The notes beneath the pieces are model-generated. The model saw nothing but the letters and a program-made list of their open reading frames with translations. It did no database searches and had not been told where the DNA came from. A DNA stretch of 56,444 nucleotides from a virus, in IMG/VR virus record IMGVR_UViG_3300042319_001750, positions 1 through 56,444 of that record. One strand, given 5' to 3'. How positions within the stretch are numbered: position 1 is the first letter of the stretch; each line of letters starts with the position of its first letter. The position numbers and the translations under genes were made by a program. This document shows positions 42,527 through 51,147 of the stretch, piece after piece.

Positions 42527-42759
42527 TGGGTGAGGGCGCGTAGTCGGTTGCGGTCAGCTAGGATTTCCAAATGGTCTTGCAGGTTGACCCAAACCTCATC
42601 CGTCAGTGGGACGTAGCTCTGATTTGCCCGAAGGAACAATCGTGGCGGGGCTGACGAGGGCATAGAGGCGGGAGAGTCTCGCGTGTCGTGATTCCAACTG
42701 CAACAGCCGGGCACGGTCAACAGAAGTAGAAGCACTGTAGCGAAAAATTTCATCGTCAA
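42523..42759 (-). CDS. Rz1-like outer-membrane spanin (lipoprotein)
   Basis: 78 aa. MTMKFFATVLLLLLTVPGC is a lipoprotein signal with lipobox VPGC, and the mature protein is short and Pro/Ser-containing. The first 164 nt of the gene lie in another frame inside the preceding helical gene, the classic nested Rz/Rz1 arrangement. O-spanins join the outer membrane to an i-spanin and fuse the membranes at lysis, which implies a Gram-negative (diderm) host. Confidence 0.65.
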   Translation of the reverse strand: MTMKFFATVLLLLLTVPGCCSWNHDTRDSPASMPSSAPPRLFLRANQSYVPLTDEVWVNLQDHLEILADRNRLRALTQ

Positions 42760-42877
42760 GATCGTTGAGTTCGACAGCTAATTTCCACGCTAACCAGATC
42801 GGAAAAATCTTAGCCGCCTCAGCTGCAGCAAGCAGGAAGGCGGACAAGGATGACGTAAGCGCGGAGAACGAGATCAC
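42596..42877 (-). CDS. Rz-like inner-membrane spanin
   Basis: 93 aa. The N-terminal hydrophobic segment (SAFLLAAAEAAKIFPIWLAW) followed by a coiled-coil helix (DLDDEIFRYSASTSVDRARLLQLESRHARLSRLYAL) fits a small i-spanin. Start overlaps the holin-like gene by ATGA. The lipoprotein gene is nested in its 3' part. Assigned by position and topology. Confidence 0.6.
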   Translation of the reverse strand: MISFSALTSSLSAFLLAAAEAAKIFPIWLAWKLAVELNDLDDEIFRYSASTSVDRARLLQLESRHARLSRLYALVSPATIVPSGKSELRPTDG

Positions 42878-43080
42878 TTCGCGTCAGCGGCTTTGATAAG
42901 TCCGTAACCGCCAGCGATGAGGGCGACGAGTTCGCCCATGTCACCGGGGGTGCCAGTTTTCAGAAAGCTGAGGACTGCATTGGCGATAGCGGCAATGATA
43001 GTGATGACGCCGAGGACGGTAGTTTTGGAGATGGGAGAGGGCATGGCGTCAAAGATTGACATTCGGCTCTTTTTTGTCAA
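42874..43080 (-). CDS. Holin-like membrane protein
   Basis: 68 aa with two hydrophobic segments (TTVLGVITIIAAIANAVLSFL and LVALIAGGYGLIKA) separated by a Gly/Pro turn, the layout of small class II-type phage holins. An ATG 18 nt downstream (43062) is an alternative start. It overlaps the upstream membrane-protein gene and the spanin gene, in a compact lysis cassette. Confidence 0.65.
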   Translation of the reverse strand: MTKKSRMSIFDAMPSPISKTTVLGVITIIAAIANAVLSFLKTGTPGDMGELVALIAGGYGLIKAADAK

Positions 43081-43276
43081 TCGCCTTCTTTCGCCGGATA
43101 GAGAGGGCCAGATTCCAAATAGTCAAGAATCCAACAAGGTTACCAGCTACCAAAGAACTGACGCGGAGCCATGATTCAATATCCTGCATAGAGACGATGA
43201 AAGCGAGGAGGTTAAAAGTCCCTCCAAGGATAGCAGCTAGCGTGCTTGGTAGCGCGTCAGGAGTAGGGGGCGTCAT
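43049..43276 (-). CDS. Second small membrane protein of the lysis cassette
   Basis: 75 aa with two hydrophobic stretches (TLAAILGGTFNLLAFIVSM and VSSLVAGNLVGFLTIWNLAL) and a basic C-terminal tail (RRKKAIDKKE). It could be a holin partner or antiholin. Its start overlaps the gene upstream by ATGA and its 3' end overlaps the holin-like gene by 32 nt. Confidence 0.6.
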   Translation of the reverse strand: MTPPTPDALPSTLAAILGGTFNLLAFIVSMQDIESWLRVSSLVAGNLVGFLTIWNLALSIRRKKAIDKKEPNVNL

Positions 43277-43689
43277 GGCAGCTGAGCGGTTTGAGATACG
43301 TTCAGTGTGACAGGTGCGGTGGTGATGTTAGAATAGGCGGATTGGACTCGGACTTCAAACGTGAGAGGGACCACTCGCTGAGCAGCGAACTGGCCTGACA
43401 ATCCAGACAGCGTGAAGCTGACCTCGGAGAACCGATACCGAGTAGCGATGCCCCGCCCGACAATGGTCGGGGAAGTGGCATACACTAGGGGTTCGCGAGA
43501 ACCGGGGGCGGCATACGCGACAAGCCTCACAATAGTCCCGGTTGGGAGAGGCCCGACACGTCCATCCATTGAGAATGAAACGTCGATCGTCAAGCTATCG
43601 CCTCGACGAGCTGCGAGGCTGCGAATTGGGACTCGGGTTCGTGGAGACGACGCCAGAATACGGTCATTGAGGACAACGTGTAGATTCAT
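43273..43689 (-). CDS. Beta-rich virion-type protein
   Basis: 138 aa, almost all beta: LTIDVSFSMDGRVGPLPTGTIVRLVAY ... PLTFEVRVQSAYSNITTAPVTLNVS, an immunoglobulin-like pattern. It follows the acidic gene with a TAATG junction (1-nt overlap). A capsid decoration or tail accessory role is possible; unrecognised. Confidence 0.62.
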   Translation of the reverse strand: MNLHVVLNDRILASSPRTRVPIRSLAARRGDSLTIDVSFSMDGRVGPLPTGTIVRLVAYAAPGSREPLVYATSPTIVGRGIATRYRFSEVSFTLSGLSGQFAAQRVVPLTFEVRVQSAYSNITTAPVTLNVSQTAQLP

Positions 43690-43943
43690 TAGTCGAGACC
43701 GGCAGAGCCAATTTTAATCTCGACCTGATTGACGAAGCTCTTACCTTTGCCTTTTTCGCCTTCAGGTCCGGCATCTTCACCTTCTTCACCTTCTTCACCC
43801 ATCTCACACTCACATCCTTCCAGACTGATGAGGGTTAGGCGGTTGCCAGCGTCAAGCCGGAGTTCTGCCATAGCCTCAAAGGTGTCGCCTTCCTTCGTGC
43901 CCTCTGGGATTTCAAAACCTTCAGGAGTTGGGAAGCTGGTCAT
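43689..43943 (-). CDS. Small acidic protein with collagen-like GxY segment
   Basis: 84 aa. After a folded N-terminus (FEIPEGTKEGDTFEAMAELRLDAGNRLTLISLEG) comes CECEMGEEGEEGEDAGPEGEKGKGK, a short Gly-x-y stretch encoded partly by 9-bp DNA repeats. It is the first gene after the capsid gene terminator, leader CCCCTCTACGACA-ATG. Head-associated role inferred from position. Confidence 0.62.
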   Translation of the reverse strand: MTSFPTPEGFEIPEGTKEGDTFEAMAELRLDAGNRLTLISLEGCECEMGEEGEEGEDAGPEGEKGKGKSFVNQVEIKIGSAGLD

Positions 43944-43969
43944 TGTCGTAGAGGGGGTGCTGTAGGGGT

Positions 43970-44028
43970 AAAAAAAAAAATGAGATCAGGGGAGGGAGGT
44001 AGGCGTAAAAGGCCAGTCCTCCCTCCCC
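43970..44028 (-). terminator. Terminator after the major capsid gene
   Basis: On the minus strand GGGGAGGGAGG (44028-44018) pairs with CCTCCCTCCCC (43999-43989) around an 18-nt loop. Eight bases later there are eleven T residues (43980-43970). The gap between stem and T-run suggests partial read-through, which would raise capsid mRNA above downstream genes. Confidence 0.75.
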
Positions 44029-44041
44029 GTCACTCAGTAGG

Positions 44042-45343
44042 TTACGGAGCGATCTGAGTAGGATCGCTGGTGGCGTCACAGGCCAGACCAGCAACGCTCG
44101 GAGCGCAGCGGCGGAAGCGGAACACTGTGGCGAGGTCGGGGGCCTGTGGCTTGGCGGCCACGCTCAGCACACCGCGGAAGAAACCAATCGTCCCGTCAGG
44201 GTTGGTGGTTTCATGCGGAATGTTGAGCCAGCGGAAGTCACCCATGTAGTTCTGCGTCGAGAAGGCCGTGCCACCGCCGGGAGCGGTGATTGCCTTCGGC
44301 ACTTGGAACTCAAGAGCTTCGCGAACGAAGACGTAGGCTTCTTCAACGTCCGCGATTTCATACGCGGAGTTGAGGACGAAGCGACGTCCGTTGGTGGTTT
44401 CTTCCGGGGCGAAGGGAAGGATTTCAGTCCACTGGTAGACGGCGGGGCTGGAGTCGGGAACTTGGGTGACATTGAACCGGCGAGGGAACATGTCCACGAG
44501 ATAGAACCAACCCTTGTAGGAGCGTTCGACACCCAGAGGGGCGAGCAGCTCGTTGACGCGGGAGTTGTTGTAGCGGAAGTCATCGCGCAGGTTGAGCCCG
44601 CCGATGCCCCGGAACAGAAACTCCTGAGCTTCAGGGCTGAGCACCACAGCATAGATTGGGCGACCGTTCTCCATGCCCCAAGGTTCAGCGCCCTCACGGA
44701 CGAGCTTGAGGTAGACGCGGTCGAGGATGCCCTGCGAGATGTGCCTCATTGAGTCAACGGTGCCAACAACGGGTGTAGGCCAAGTGGCAGCTCCATCCAC
44801 GCTGGTGAGCGCGGAGGTGACGACGACCTTGTGTTCAGCCAAGTCAGCGTAGACCGAGCGGTAGTAGGTTTCCCACGCCCATTTGGTGTTGTCCTTGAGG
44901 ATGTTGAACATCGCCGTGAGCTGGTCCTTGCGCTTCGCGGCAAAGCGAAGGTCATTGACACAGATTTTCGGGCTTTGCACAGCAGCCTGCTTGAGGCCGT
45001 AGGAGCGAACCGTCTGACCGAAGTTGATGACAGCGGCGGTCGGGAGGCAGCTCAGCAACGTCTGGGGATCAGGGCTCAGCGAGCCATCACCTCCAGTGTT
45101 GTTGAAATACTGCTGGGTGTTGACGTCGGTCCACGACAGACCATTGGCAGGAAGCGAACGCTCCCAAGTGAGGACGTTGATGACGTCGCCCATTTCGTCA
45201 GGGAAGGCACCTCGCTGAGCGAGGTTGAGCCACGCAGACGTGTTGAGCGACTTGGTGTAGATGTCAGGACCGATGCGACCAGCCTCGTTGACGAGGATAG
45301 AGTTGACCGTATCGAGCTGAGATTCAGAGAGAGTAGCAGGCAT
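44042..45343 (-). CDS. Major capsid protein
   Basis: 433 aa from the ATG at 45343 (the frame is open to 45400, but MPATLSESQLDTVNSIL is the natural start). It has alpha/beta composition with a helix around IKDNTKWAWETYYRSVYADLAEHKVV and a beta-rich C-terminal half, consistent with a HK97-type shell protein. The call rests on gene order: TerL, portal, scaffold, then this gene, followed by a strong terminator. No family fingerprint was matched directly. Confidence 0.75.
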   Translation of the reverse strand: MPATLSESQLDTVNSILVNEAGRIGPDIYTKSLNTSAWLNLAQRGAFPDEMGDVINVLTWERSLPANGLSWTDVNTQQYFNNTGGDGSLSPDPQTLLSCLPTAAVINFGQTVRSYGLKQAAVQSPKICVNDLRFAAKRKDQLTAMFNILKDNTKWAWETYYRSVYADLAEHKVVVTSALTSVDGAATWPTPVVGTVDSMRHISQGILDRVYLKLVREGAEPWGMENGRPIYAVVLSPEAQEFLFRGIGGLNLRDDFRYNNSRVNELLAPLGVERSYKGWFYLVDMFPRRFNVTQVPDSSPAVYQWTEILPFAPEETTNGRRFVLNSAYEIADVEEAYVFVREALEFQVPKAITAPGGGTAFSTQNYMGDFRWLNIPHETTNPDGTIGFFRGVLSVAAKPQAPDLATVFRFRRCAPSVAGLACDATSDPTQIAP

Positions 45344-45500
45344 AAAAGTAGGGGGTAGAGAGGAGGTGGGATTGACTGACAGATGAACTCCCCGAGCCAA
45401 GGGAAGGTAGGCTCATAGACTCTAACGGTGAACGGTTTTGGAGATACCGAGCGAACTCGCCGTCAAACTATGACGAGCCCCCTATCAGTCAAGGAAAATC
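45344..45500 (-). promoter_or_regulatory. Leader region of the major capsid gene
   Basis: 157 nt without a gene. On the minus strand TTGACT (near 45489) and TTGACG (near 45463) could be -35 boxes, and a CCGTTCACCGTT direct repeat follows. The segment next to the ATG is pyrimidine-rich (CTACCCCCTACTTTT). A separate capsid promoter is plausible but unproven. Confidence 0.4.
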
Positions 45501-46649
45501 TCATCGCCCTCCGAGCCCCTGTTCAATAGCGTCAAGGAACGATCCCGGTTTAGGGCCGGAGGCAGGCGCACTACCACCTGCAGTAGGGGCCGCCCCCTTG
45601 AAAGCACCAATCTGTCGCTCCAGCTCAGCGATCCGAACATCTTTCTCACGCAGAGCCTTGGAAAGACGAGGTAGGGCAGCTCCAGCGTAGGCACCGTAGG
45701 CACGGAGCCCGGAATCAGCGGAACTGAAATCTACGGTATCTGCCTCAGCGCGAATGGCTTTGGCGGTCGCTTCGTCTGCCAAGAAGGGCAGCTTGCGAGA
45801 CATCAACTCCCACATCTGGTCGGCAGCTTCTTTCTGTTTGCGCAGCTCCTCGACCGATTGGCGACGCTGAGTGTCTGCACGCTCGCGGTCAAACCGCTGA
45901 AGGGTCTCGGCCGCGTTCTCTTCAAGAGAGGTCTTGGTGTTGACGATGGCGTCAAACTCCTCAGCAGTCCGATAGAGCTTCAGGCGATCGGGCTCCAGCA
46001 TCGGCTCTGCCAATCGAGCGAGCTTCTTGACGCGCTCTTTGCGGTTGTCTTCCACAACAGCCGAATTGAGTGCCTCGATGTCCAGCTCGTAGGTATCTGC
46101 GAGGTCTTCCACTGTCGCTCGAACCGTGTCGAGCGGTTGGATGACGCGCTTCTGATACTCCTCTGTAGCTTCAAGTTTAACGCCGGTCAGTTCACGCTCG
46201 TAGCTTTCGAGCTTCTCACGCAGCGCAGTGGCTTCGGCTTCAGCAGCTTTCAGCTTGTTGACCGCTTCAGGCGGGGCTTGAGACGTGGACGCCTCTTCAA
46301 ATTTCCGCTTCCAATCCTTAATCTCAGACTTCAGTTCCTTCCAGCGTTGGCCCGCTTTTTCAGTCATCCCATCTGGAACCTTGTCATCGGCTTCGTCAGG
46401 TTTGACGCTCGAAGCATCTGGAGCGGTAGGCGCGTCTTCCTTCCCAAGGAAAGAGGCCATGTCGTCTTTTTCAGAGTCCGCTGGCAGAGGGCTGGCTGGG
46501 TCGTTGGAAGGACCAGCCGGTGGAGTCGGGTTGGAAGGATCAGGCGCAGGTGGTTCAGCAAACAAGTCGTCAACCGCCCCGAGGCGGTCAATGATGGTGT
46601 CTTGGACGGGAGCTTCAGGAGCAGTTGGGTTGGCGGGGTCGAGGGGCAT
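45501..46649 (-). CDS. Capsid scaffolding protein
   Basis: 382 aa. Disordered Pro/Ala/Asp-rich residues 1-95, then a long coiled coil (AGQRWKELKSEIKDWKRKFEEA ... KAAEAEATALREKLESYERELTGVKLEATEEYQKR), more helices, and a short helical C-terminus (GSFLDAIEQGLGG) of the kind that binds capsid protein. This composition and the place between portal and capsid genes are typical of scaffolds. Leader is a long C/A run (ATCAACCCCCCACATCACCC). Confidence 0.8.
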   Translation of the reverse strand: MPLDPANPTAPEAPVQDTIIDRLGAVDDLFAEPPAPDPSNPTPPAGPSNDPASPLPADSEKDDMASFLGKEDAPTAPDASSVKPDEADDKVPDGMTEKAGQRWKELKSEIKDWKRKFEEASTSQAPPEAVNKLKAAEAEATALREKLESYERELTGVKLEATEEYQKRVIQPLDTVRATVEDLADTYELDIEALNSAVVEDNRKERVKKLARLAEPMLEPDRLKLYRTAEEFDAIVNTKTSLEENAAETLQRFDRERADTQRRQSVEELRKQKEAADQMWELMSRKLPFLADEATAKAIRAEADTVDFSSADSGLRAYGAYAGAALPRLSKALREKDVRIAELERQIGAFKGAAPTAGGSAPASGPKPGSFLDAIEQGLGGR

Positions 46650-46682
46650 ATTGGGGTGGGTGATGTGGGGGGTTGATCGCGG

Positions 46683-47030
46683 TTACTGAGCGGAGTTAGG
46701 TTTGGGGGAGTCAGCGGCCCATTTCCAAGGACCGGTTTGTTCAAGTTCAGAGGCTTTCTGAATTCTGGAGAATGCCCCCTCGTTGAATCCGGGGAGGTCT
46801 TGTAATGCACGCAGGCACGCCTCCCAACCAGCATGATATTGGTGGCAGAGGGCTCCGGCGCTGGGGTCAGATGTCGTCAAGGATTTGGGCGCGTTCATGT
46901 AACGCAACACCGCAAAAGCCCCAACCATAAAAGGCTGGCGCAGAGCAGTGCCGAGGAGGTCACGATAGCTGTCGGACCTTGACCACTCAGTGAGAGTGGT
47001 CGGGATAGGTGCTTGGGTAGTGGCTGGCAT
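46683..47030 (-). CDS. Hypothetical protein between portal and scaffold
   Basis: 115 aa. Helical: LTEWSRSDSYRDLLGTALRQPFMVGAFAVLRYMN ... CHQYHAGWEACLRALQDLPGF. The segment up to HAGW-x-x-C-x-x-AL looks like a small conserved phage head-region protein, but I cannot name it. It lies 5 nt after the portal gene. Confidence 0.68.
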   Translation of the reverse strand: MPATTQAPIPTTLTEWSRSDSYRDLLGTALRQPFMVGAFAVLRYMNAPKSLTTSDPSAGALCHQYHAGWEACLRALQDLPGFNEGAFSRIQKASELEQTGPWKWAADSPKPNSAQ

Positions 47031-47035
47031 GGAAA

Positions 47036-49309
47036 TTACACACCGAGGCGACGGAGCTTCGCGGCCTCCTTGGCGTCATTGATGGCCTGCTTCTGAGCAA
47101 ACTCAGCTTGGCGCATCTGCAGTTTTTGTTGGTGCTCCTCCTGCTTCATTTGAAGTTTGAGGTTCTGTTCGACGAGCTTGCGCTCCATCTCAGGCGGGAG
47201 GGATTGGTCCTGCGTAGGCTGCGCCTGCTGGCCTTCTTGGGCTTCACTGGCAGCTTTCTCCTCAGCTTTGCGGGCTTCGGCCTTTAGTTTTTCCTGACCA
47301 TTCCAAATCATCTCTCCGTATTGCTGGAGTTGCTGACGGTAAACAGCGACCATGTCAGAAGTAGCTGGATCGACTCCACCCATCTCGACGTGCTGTGTCG
47401 CATGAGCGTGGATCATCACCATCGGCTGAACAGCCTCACCCAGCGGTGTGTCCCCGGCTTCGATCGCGTCAAAGAATTGACGCAAGCGGGCATCATGGTG
47501 TTTCAAATGGATTAAGTGCAGTTCGTTGGACTGAACCTGAATGTCCTCCCCACCGATGAGGTGCGAGTTTTCTAACACGGCGAGTTTGTCGTCAATGGTT
47601 GGGCGTGGCTCATTGGACTCAGGGACATAGCGGTCAGCCAGTTCATAGCCAACGCGAGCTGCGATTCGATCGCGCAGTAAGTTATGGCGTCCGACGTCGT
47701 CAAAGGCCGGGGCTTCCTTGGCGAGTTCGTTGAGGATGAGCTGGCGAGCTTCAGGTGAACCGCCGCCGACGGCGCGGTTGACGGAGCACCGGTCAAAGTC
47801 AATGACGCCAAATGCCTCTGGCGGGATGCCCTCTTCAAGTAGGCGATCACGGAGTTCAATGACGAGGTCTCCGCCGGGGAGATCAGGGCCATAGGCCGGG
47901 TTGAACACGCGGCGAGCAACTTCGCGCAAGAGATTCTGGAAGGGCTCGTAGAAGAGGTTCAGGCTCGTGATGCTGAGCTTGCTCATGCGGGCGACATACG
48001 CCTCAACCTCGAATCGGGTGCGCTCCTTGTCGTCAGCAAACATCCCCACCGAACTGTATTGGCCCGACTTGCTCTGCAGCAGCGAAGACATGTCATTGAT
48101 GACGGGCATCGCGTTGTTGGCGAGATTTGGGATCGTGCGTTCGATGACTTTGTTTCCGGGCGTCAAGATAGAGTAGGGGCCATAATAGGTCAGCGACAGA
48201 TCGGCGAGAGCCTGCTCATCGGCGGGCTGAATCATCACGGAACTGGATAACATTGCCGAGTCAATCACCTGATTCCTCAAGCGGTTAGATACTTGAATGT
48301 GCGGGTAGATTTTATACCCGAGGCCGCGGATGCTGTGGACATATCCGTTGGACCCGATACCGAACATGAAGATGTGGAATGGAGGCCGGTTGGAAGGATA
48401 CTTGTCCTCCTTCTTGTAGATGAACTTGTCCGGGGTGCCGATGTCAAGAAACTGGTAGTGTGACCACATGCCAGAAAACTCCTTGACCCAGAGATGTCCG
48501 ATCGGGATTTCATTGCCCACACAATCGAAGTAGAGGTCATTGTTCTTCAAACGCTCCTGAACCTGTTCCCAGTCCATGACGCGACGGTCGCCGTTAGCTC
48601 CGACAGACTTAACAAGGGCGTCGCGAACAGCCTGCACATCCCAGCCAAGCTCAGCAGCCTGCGTGGGATTCTTGATGTATGCGTAGAGTTGAGATGGGCG
48701 GTAGCGTTGAATACTGCCAGCGAGCTCCATAGCGCCGGGGTCAGCAAGCGTGTGGCGTGGGAAGAAAAAGTCGCCGAGCTTAGCCACATGCCAACGCCAG
48801 TCGAGGTGATCTGGGTAGTAGCATACCGAGACCCCATCTGCGATGAAGTGGTGGCAGCAATAGAGGAACTTGTGGAAGAAGCTGCTCCACTTGCGGAGCA
48901 TGCTCGTGAAAATCTTGCTGATCCGGGCCTCATATTCGAGGCGCTGCGGCGCAGGAAAAGAATTGGGGCGCAAACGGAAGCGAAGGAACTCGTCAGTATT
49001 AGAGAAGAGGTCCACATAGCCGCTCATACTAAACTCCAGCAGCGCACCAGCTTCGTCAAAGTTGAGATTTGAACGCCCTCCCTGACCTGTTTCGACAAGG
49101 TCTTCATCCCGATAAGGGCGCTGACCATCGAACATCGCTTGGAACTGCGCTCTTCCGCGGCTCGATTCAGCGTCGTCGTCGATCATCTTGCGGAGCGCCG
49201 AGTGAGCAGACTTAGCGTCAGCAATGCGGCGATCGGGGACGCGCCCCTCAGTAGAAGCGGTGAGTAGACCGTCATCAGTCTGCTGAAATTCAAGGAGGGC
49301 TTTTTGCAT
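47036..49309 (-). CDS. Portal protein
   Basis: 757 aa. Early residues ESSRGRAQFQAMFDGQRPYRDEDL, then MLRKWSSFFHKFLYCCHHFIADGVSVCYYPDHLDWRWHVAKLGDFFFPR, and later RFEVEAYVARMSKLSITSLNLFYEPFQNLLREVARRVF, read as the wing and stem/clip helices of a podovirus-type portal. The C-terminal 90 residues are a Gln/Lys-rich coiled coil (EQNLKLQMKQEEHQQKLQMRQAEFAQKQ), like a barrel. It lies between TerL and scaffold and would form the dodecameric DNA channel. Confidence 0.78.
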   Translation of the reverse strand: MQKALLEFQQTDDGLLTASTEGRVPDRRIADAKSAHSALRKMIDDDAESSRGRAQFQAMFDGQRPYRDEDLVETGQGGRSNLNFDEAGALLEFSMSGYVDLFSNTDEFLRFRLRPNSFPAPQRLEYEARISKIFTSMLRKWSSFFHKFLYCCHHFIADGVSVCYYPDHLDWRWHVAKLGDFFFPRHTLADPGAMELAGSIQRYRPSQLYAYIKNPTQAAELGWDVQAVRDALVKSVGANGDRRVMDWEQVQERLKNNDLYFDCVGNEIPIGHLWVKEFSGMWSHYQFLDIGTPDKFIYKKEDKYPSNRPPFHIFMFGIGSNGYVHSIRGLGYKIYPHIQVSNRLRNQVIDSAMLSSSVMIQPADEQALADLSLTYYGPYSILTPGNKVIERTIPNLANNAMPVINDMSSLLQSKSGQYSSVGMFADDKERTRFEVEAYVARMSKLSITSLNLFYEPFQNLLREVARRVFNPAYGPDLPGGDLVIELRDRLLEEGIPPEAFGVIDFDRCSVNRAVGGGSPEARQLILNELAKEAPAFDDVGRHNLLRDRIAARVGYELADRYVPESNEPRPTIDDKLAVLENSHLIGGEDIQVQSNELHLIHLKHHDARLRQFFDAIEAGDTPLGEAVQPMVMIHAHATQHVEMGGVDPATSDMVAVYRQQLQQYGEMIWNGQEKLKAEARKAEEKAASEAQEGQQAQPTQDQSLPPEMERKLVEQNLKLQMKQEEHQQKLQMRQAEFAQKQAINDAKEAAKLRRLGV

Positions 49310-49314
49310 GGAAA

Positions 49315-50082
49315 TCAGGATTTAGCTCGACGGACAACCCGTGGAGAGGCGGCAGCATTAACCTCGGTCTTGGGCTCCGTGTCAACCTTGACGACTTCGG
49401 GGGTGACTTCGGGGGTGGCAACCTCAGTGACTTCAACTGGGGGCAGGTAGGCCCGGTCACGGGGAGTCTCCGTCAACGGGACCAGCGTGACAGCCCGGCC
49501 CCAAGTCCGCGGGATCACCACCTCGACGGTGGAAGGGGCGTCAACTGCAGTGTCAGAGCAATAAAATAGAGAGGACTCCCGATGAAAAGGAGTCAGTTGA
49601 CTGCCGTGAGCAAGGTGGACAGGAGGGGAGGTGCCTCGGAAGCAGGGGCACTCCCAAGCCCGTAGGCGCTTAAAGGCTCCTGACCGGTAGACTCCGGTGG
49701 TATGCAGATTCTGCGCTCCAATAAGGAGCGAGGTGGCGAACCGCAAACTATCTTCAATTCGGCTCAGCCAACCCGGACCCCCTACGATCGTGGCACCGGG
49801 GTCAAGCCAAAGAGTGTCAGGATGTGGGTTGCGAAAATAAGTCACCCACAAAAAGTTGTGCGGGTGGGCCATCAGCGACATTGACACCGATGACAGCGTC
49901 ACTCCCCCGAACTTGGTTTTGAGGCGTGCGTCAGCGGAGAACTTTTCCGCTATAGGCAGGCACTCGGCAGCCGTCAGGATGTAAAGCTGGTGGCCTTCCC
50001 CGGGGGTTGAAGTGCTCAACATCTTGAGCAACGCGGGTAGATGGGGGATGGTGTCAGGGGAGACGGGGATGGTCAGTCGCAT
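49315..50082 (-). CDS. GT-A-like glycosyltransferase with Pro/Glu/Val tail
   Basis: 255 aa. The N-terminal RLTIPVSPDTIPHLPALLKMLSTSTPGEGHQLYILTAAE and the strand TLWLDPGATIVG resemble the GT-A fold, with D-x-G in place of the DxD metal motif. Residues ~205-255 are a repetitive VTEVATPEVTPEVVKVDTEPK tail. It overlaps the preceding glycosyltransferase gene by 10 nt. Since the DxD is altered, it may be inactive or use another mode. Target unknown. Confidence 0.55.
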   Translation of the reverse strand: MRLTIPVSPDTIPHLPALLKMLSTSTPGEGHQLYILTAAECLPIAEKFSADARLKTKFGGVTLSSVSMSLMAHPHNFLWVTYFRNPHPDTLWLDPGATIVGGPGWLSRIEDSLRFATSLLIGAQNLHTTGVYRSGAFKRLRAWECPCFRGTSPPVHLAHGSQLTPFHRESSLFYCSDTAVDAPSTVEVVIPRTWGRAVTLVPLTETPRDRAYLPPVEVTEVATPEVTPEVVKVDTEPKTEVNAAASPRVVRRAKS

Positions 50083-51146
50083 AGGTCCGACAGGTAGCTG
50101 CTGATGGGTGGGAGGAATTTCCGAAGTTTTATTTTACGAGCAGCCGCGCGTAGCGCAAGCGAAGGTTTTCGGAACAATCGGCGAGCGATAGCTTCGTCAG
50201 CCCATTCAGGGAAGCTCCTGAAGTTTTCTTCCAAAATGAAGCGGCGAGCATACTCTCGGTTAGACATCGTCAAGTCAGGCGCATACTTGCAGTAGTAGAA
50301 ACAGGCGTCGTCGATCGTGTCAAACCGCCGAGTAGCTCGGCCGGAAACCGTCACCCGCCACCCTCCCGGAGGAGTGGGCCAGTTGGCGTAGATTGCAGCC
50401 AAGATACCCTCAGCCTGAGCTTGCACGGCGCTGCCCCCAATGATTGGAAAACTCGAAGGAATCTCAGCCCAGTTGGTGAAGCAAGCATTTGACTCCGGCC
50501 GAACGTAGATGTTGTCGGGATTGCTGAGGCTGACCTCCGCGATCGTAGGCACGCGGGCTCCCTCGGCGACGGCCATCACGGGATTGTGGTTTCCAATGCA
50601 GAGGCAGGCGCTCAAGCAAGTGTCAAGAGTTGACCCGCCCCAGTCATCCGGGAGCCTGTGATCGACGGTCACTCCTTCAGGGATGAGGGGTTGAAAAGCG
50701 GTGTGCTCCTCAGAACTGCCAATAAAGATCAGGCGGTGTCGGTGCAGGGATGCCATCAATGCCCCCCAAGGAAACAGCGGGTTCTGTTGCAGGAGCGACC
50801 GGGATAGCACGACATGAGTCCCCGTTGCAGCTAGCCGTTCAAACCACGGCTTGGCGGCGTAGAGTCCGCAGTAGTATCTCATCTTCGTGAGCATGGCCCG
50901 ACCTTCCTGCTTGGATGAGTAGGGGCGCAAATCGAGCCCATACTGCTGTAGCGGAGGGAGCCCACGCTGGACGCTGCGAATCCACGGCATGCGGCCCGAG
51001 ATCGCCTTGATGCTGTCAAAGTAGTCGCGTGCGGCTGGTTCCCTGAGCGGGAAGTAGACGTGGTGAGGGCCCCCGGGAATGTGGGCAAGAATACCCATCG
51101 CATAAAACGCCTCATGTAGGCGACTGGCTGGGGATACGACTTTCAT
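50073..51146 (-). CDS. GT-B-like (heptosyltransferase-type) glycosyltransferase
   Basis: 357 aa. It starts KVVSPASRLHEAFYAMGILAHIPGGPHHVYFPL and has a second Rossmann part with HRLIFIGSSEEHTAF and DWGGSTLDTCLSACLCIGNHNPVMAVAEGARVPTIAEV, the order seen in GT9/ADP-heptose transferases and similar phage proteins (donor-binding GS-x-E-E, then A-[DG]N...AxA). The stop of TerL is immediately before its start (TGATATG). Embedded between TerL and portal, it may modify virion proteins or host LPS. Confidence 0.62.
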   Translation of the reverse strand: MKVVSPASRLHEAFYAMGILAHIPGGPHHVYFPLREPAARDYFDSIKAISGRMPWIRSVQRGLPPLQQYGLDLRPYSSKQEGRAMLTKMRYYCGLYAAKPWFERLAATGTHVVLSRSLLQQNPLFPWGALMASLHRHRLIFIGSSEEHTAFQPLIPEGVTVDHRLPDDWGGSTLDTCLSACLCIGNHNPVMAVAEGARVPTIAEVSLSNPDNIYVRPESNACFTNWAEIPSSFPIIGGSAVQAQAEGILAAIYANWPTPPGGWRVTVSGRATRRFDTIDDACFYYCKYAPDLTMSNREYARRFILEENFRSFPEWADEAIARRLFRKPSLALRAAARKIKLRKFLPPISSYLSDLCD

Positions 51147-51147
51147 A

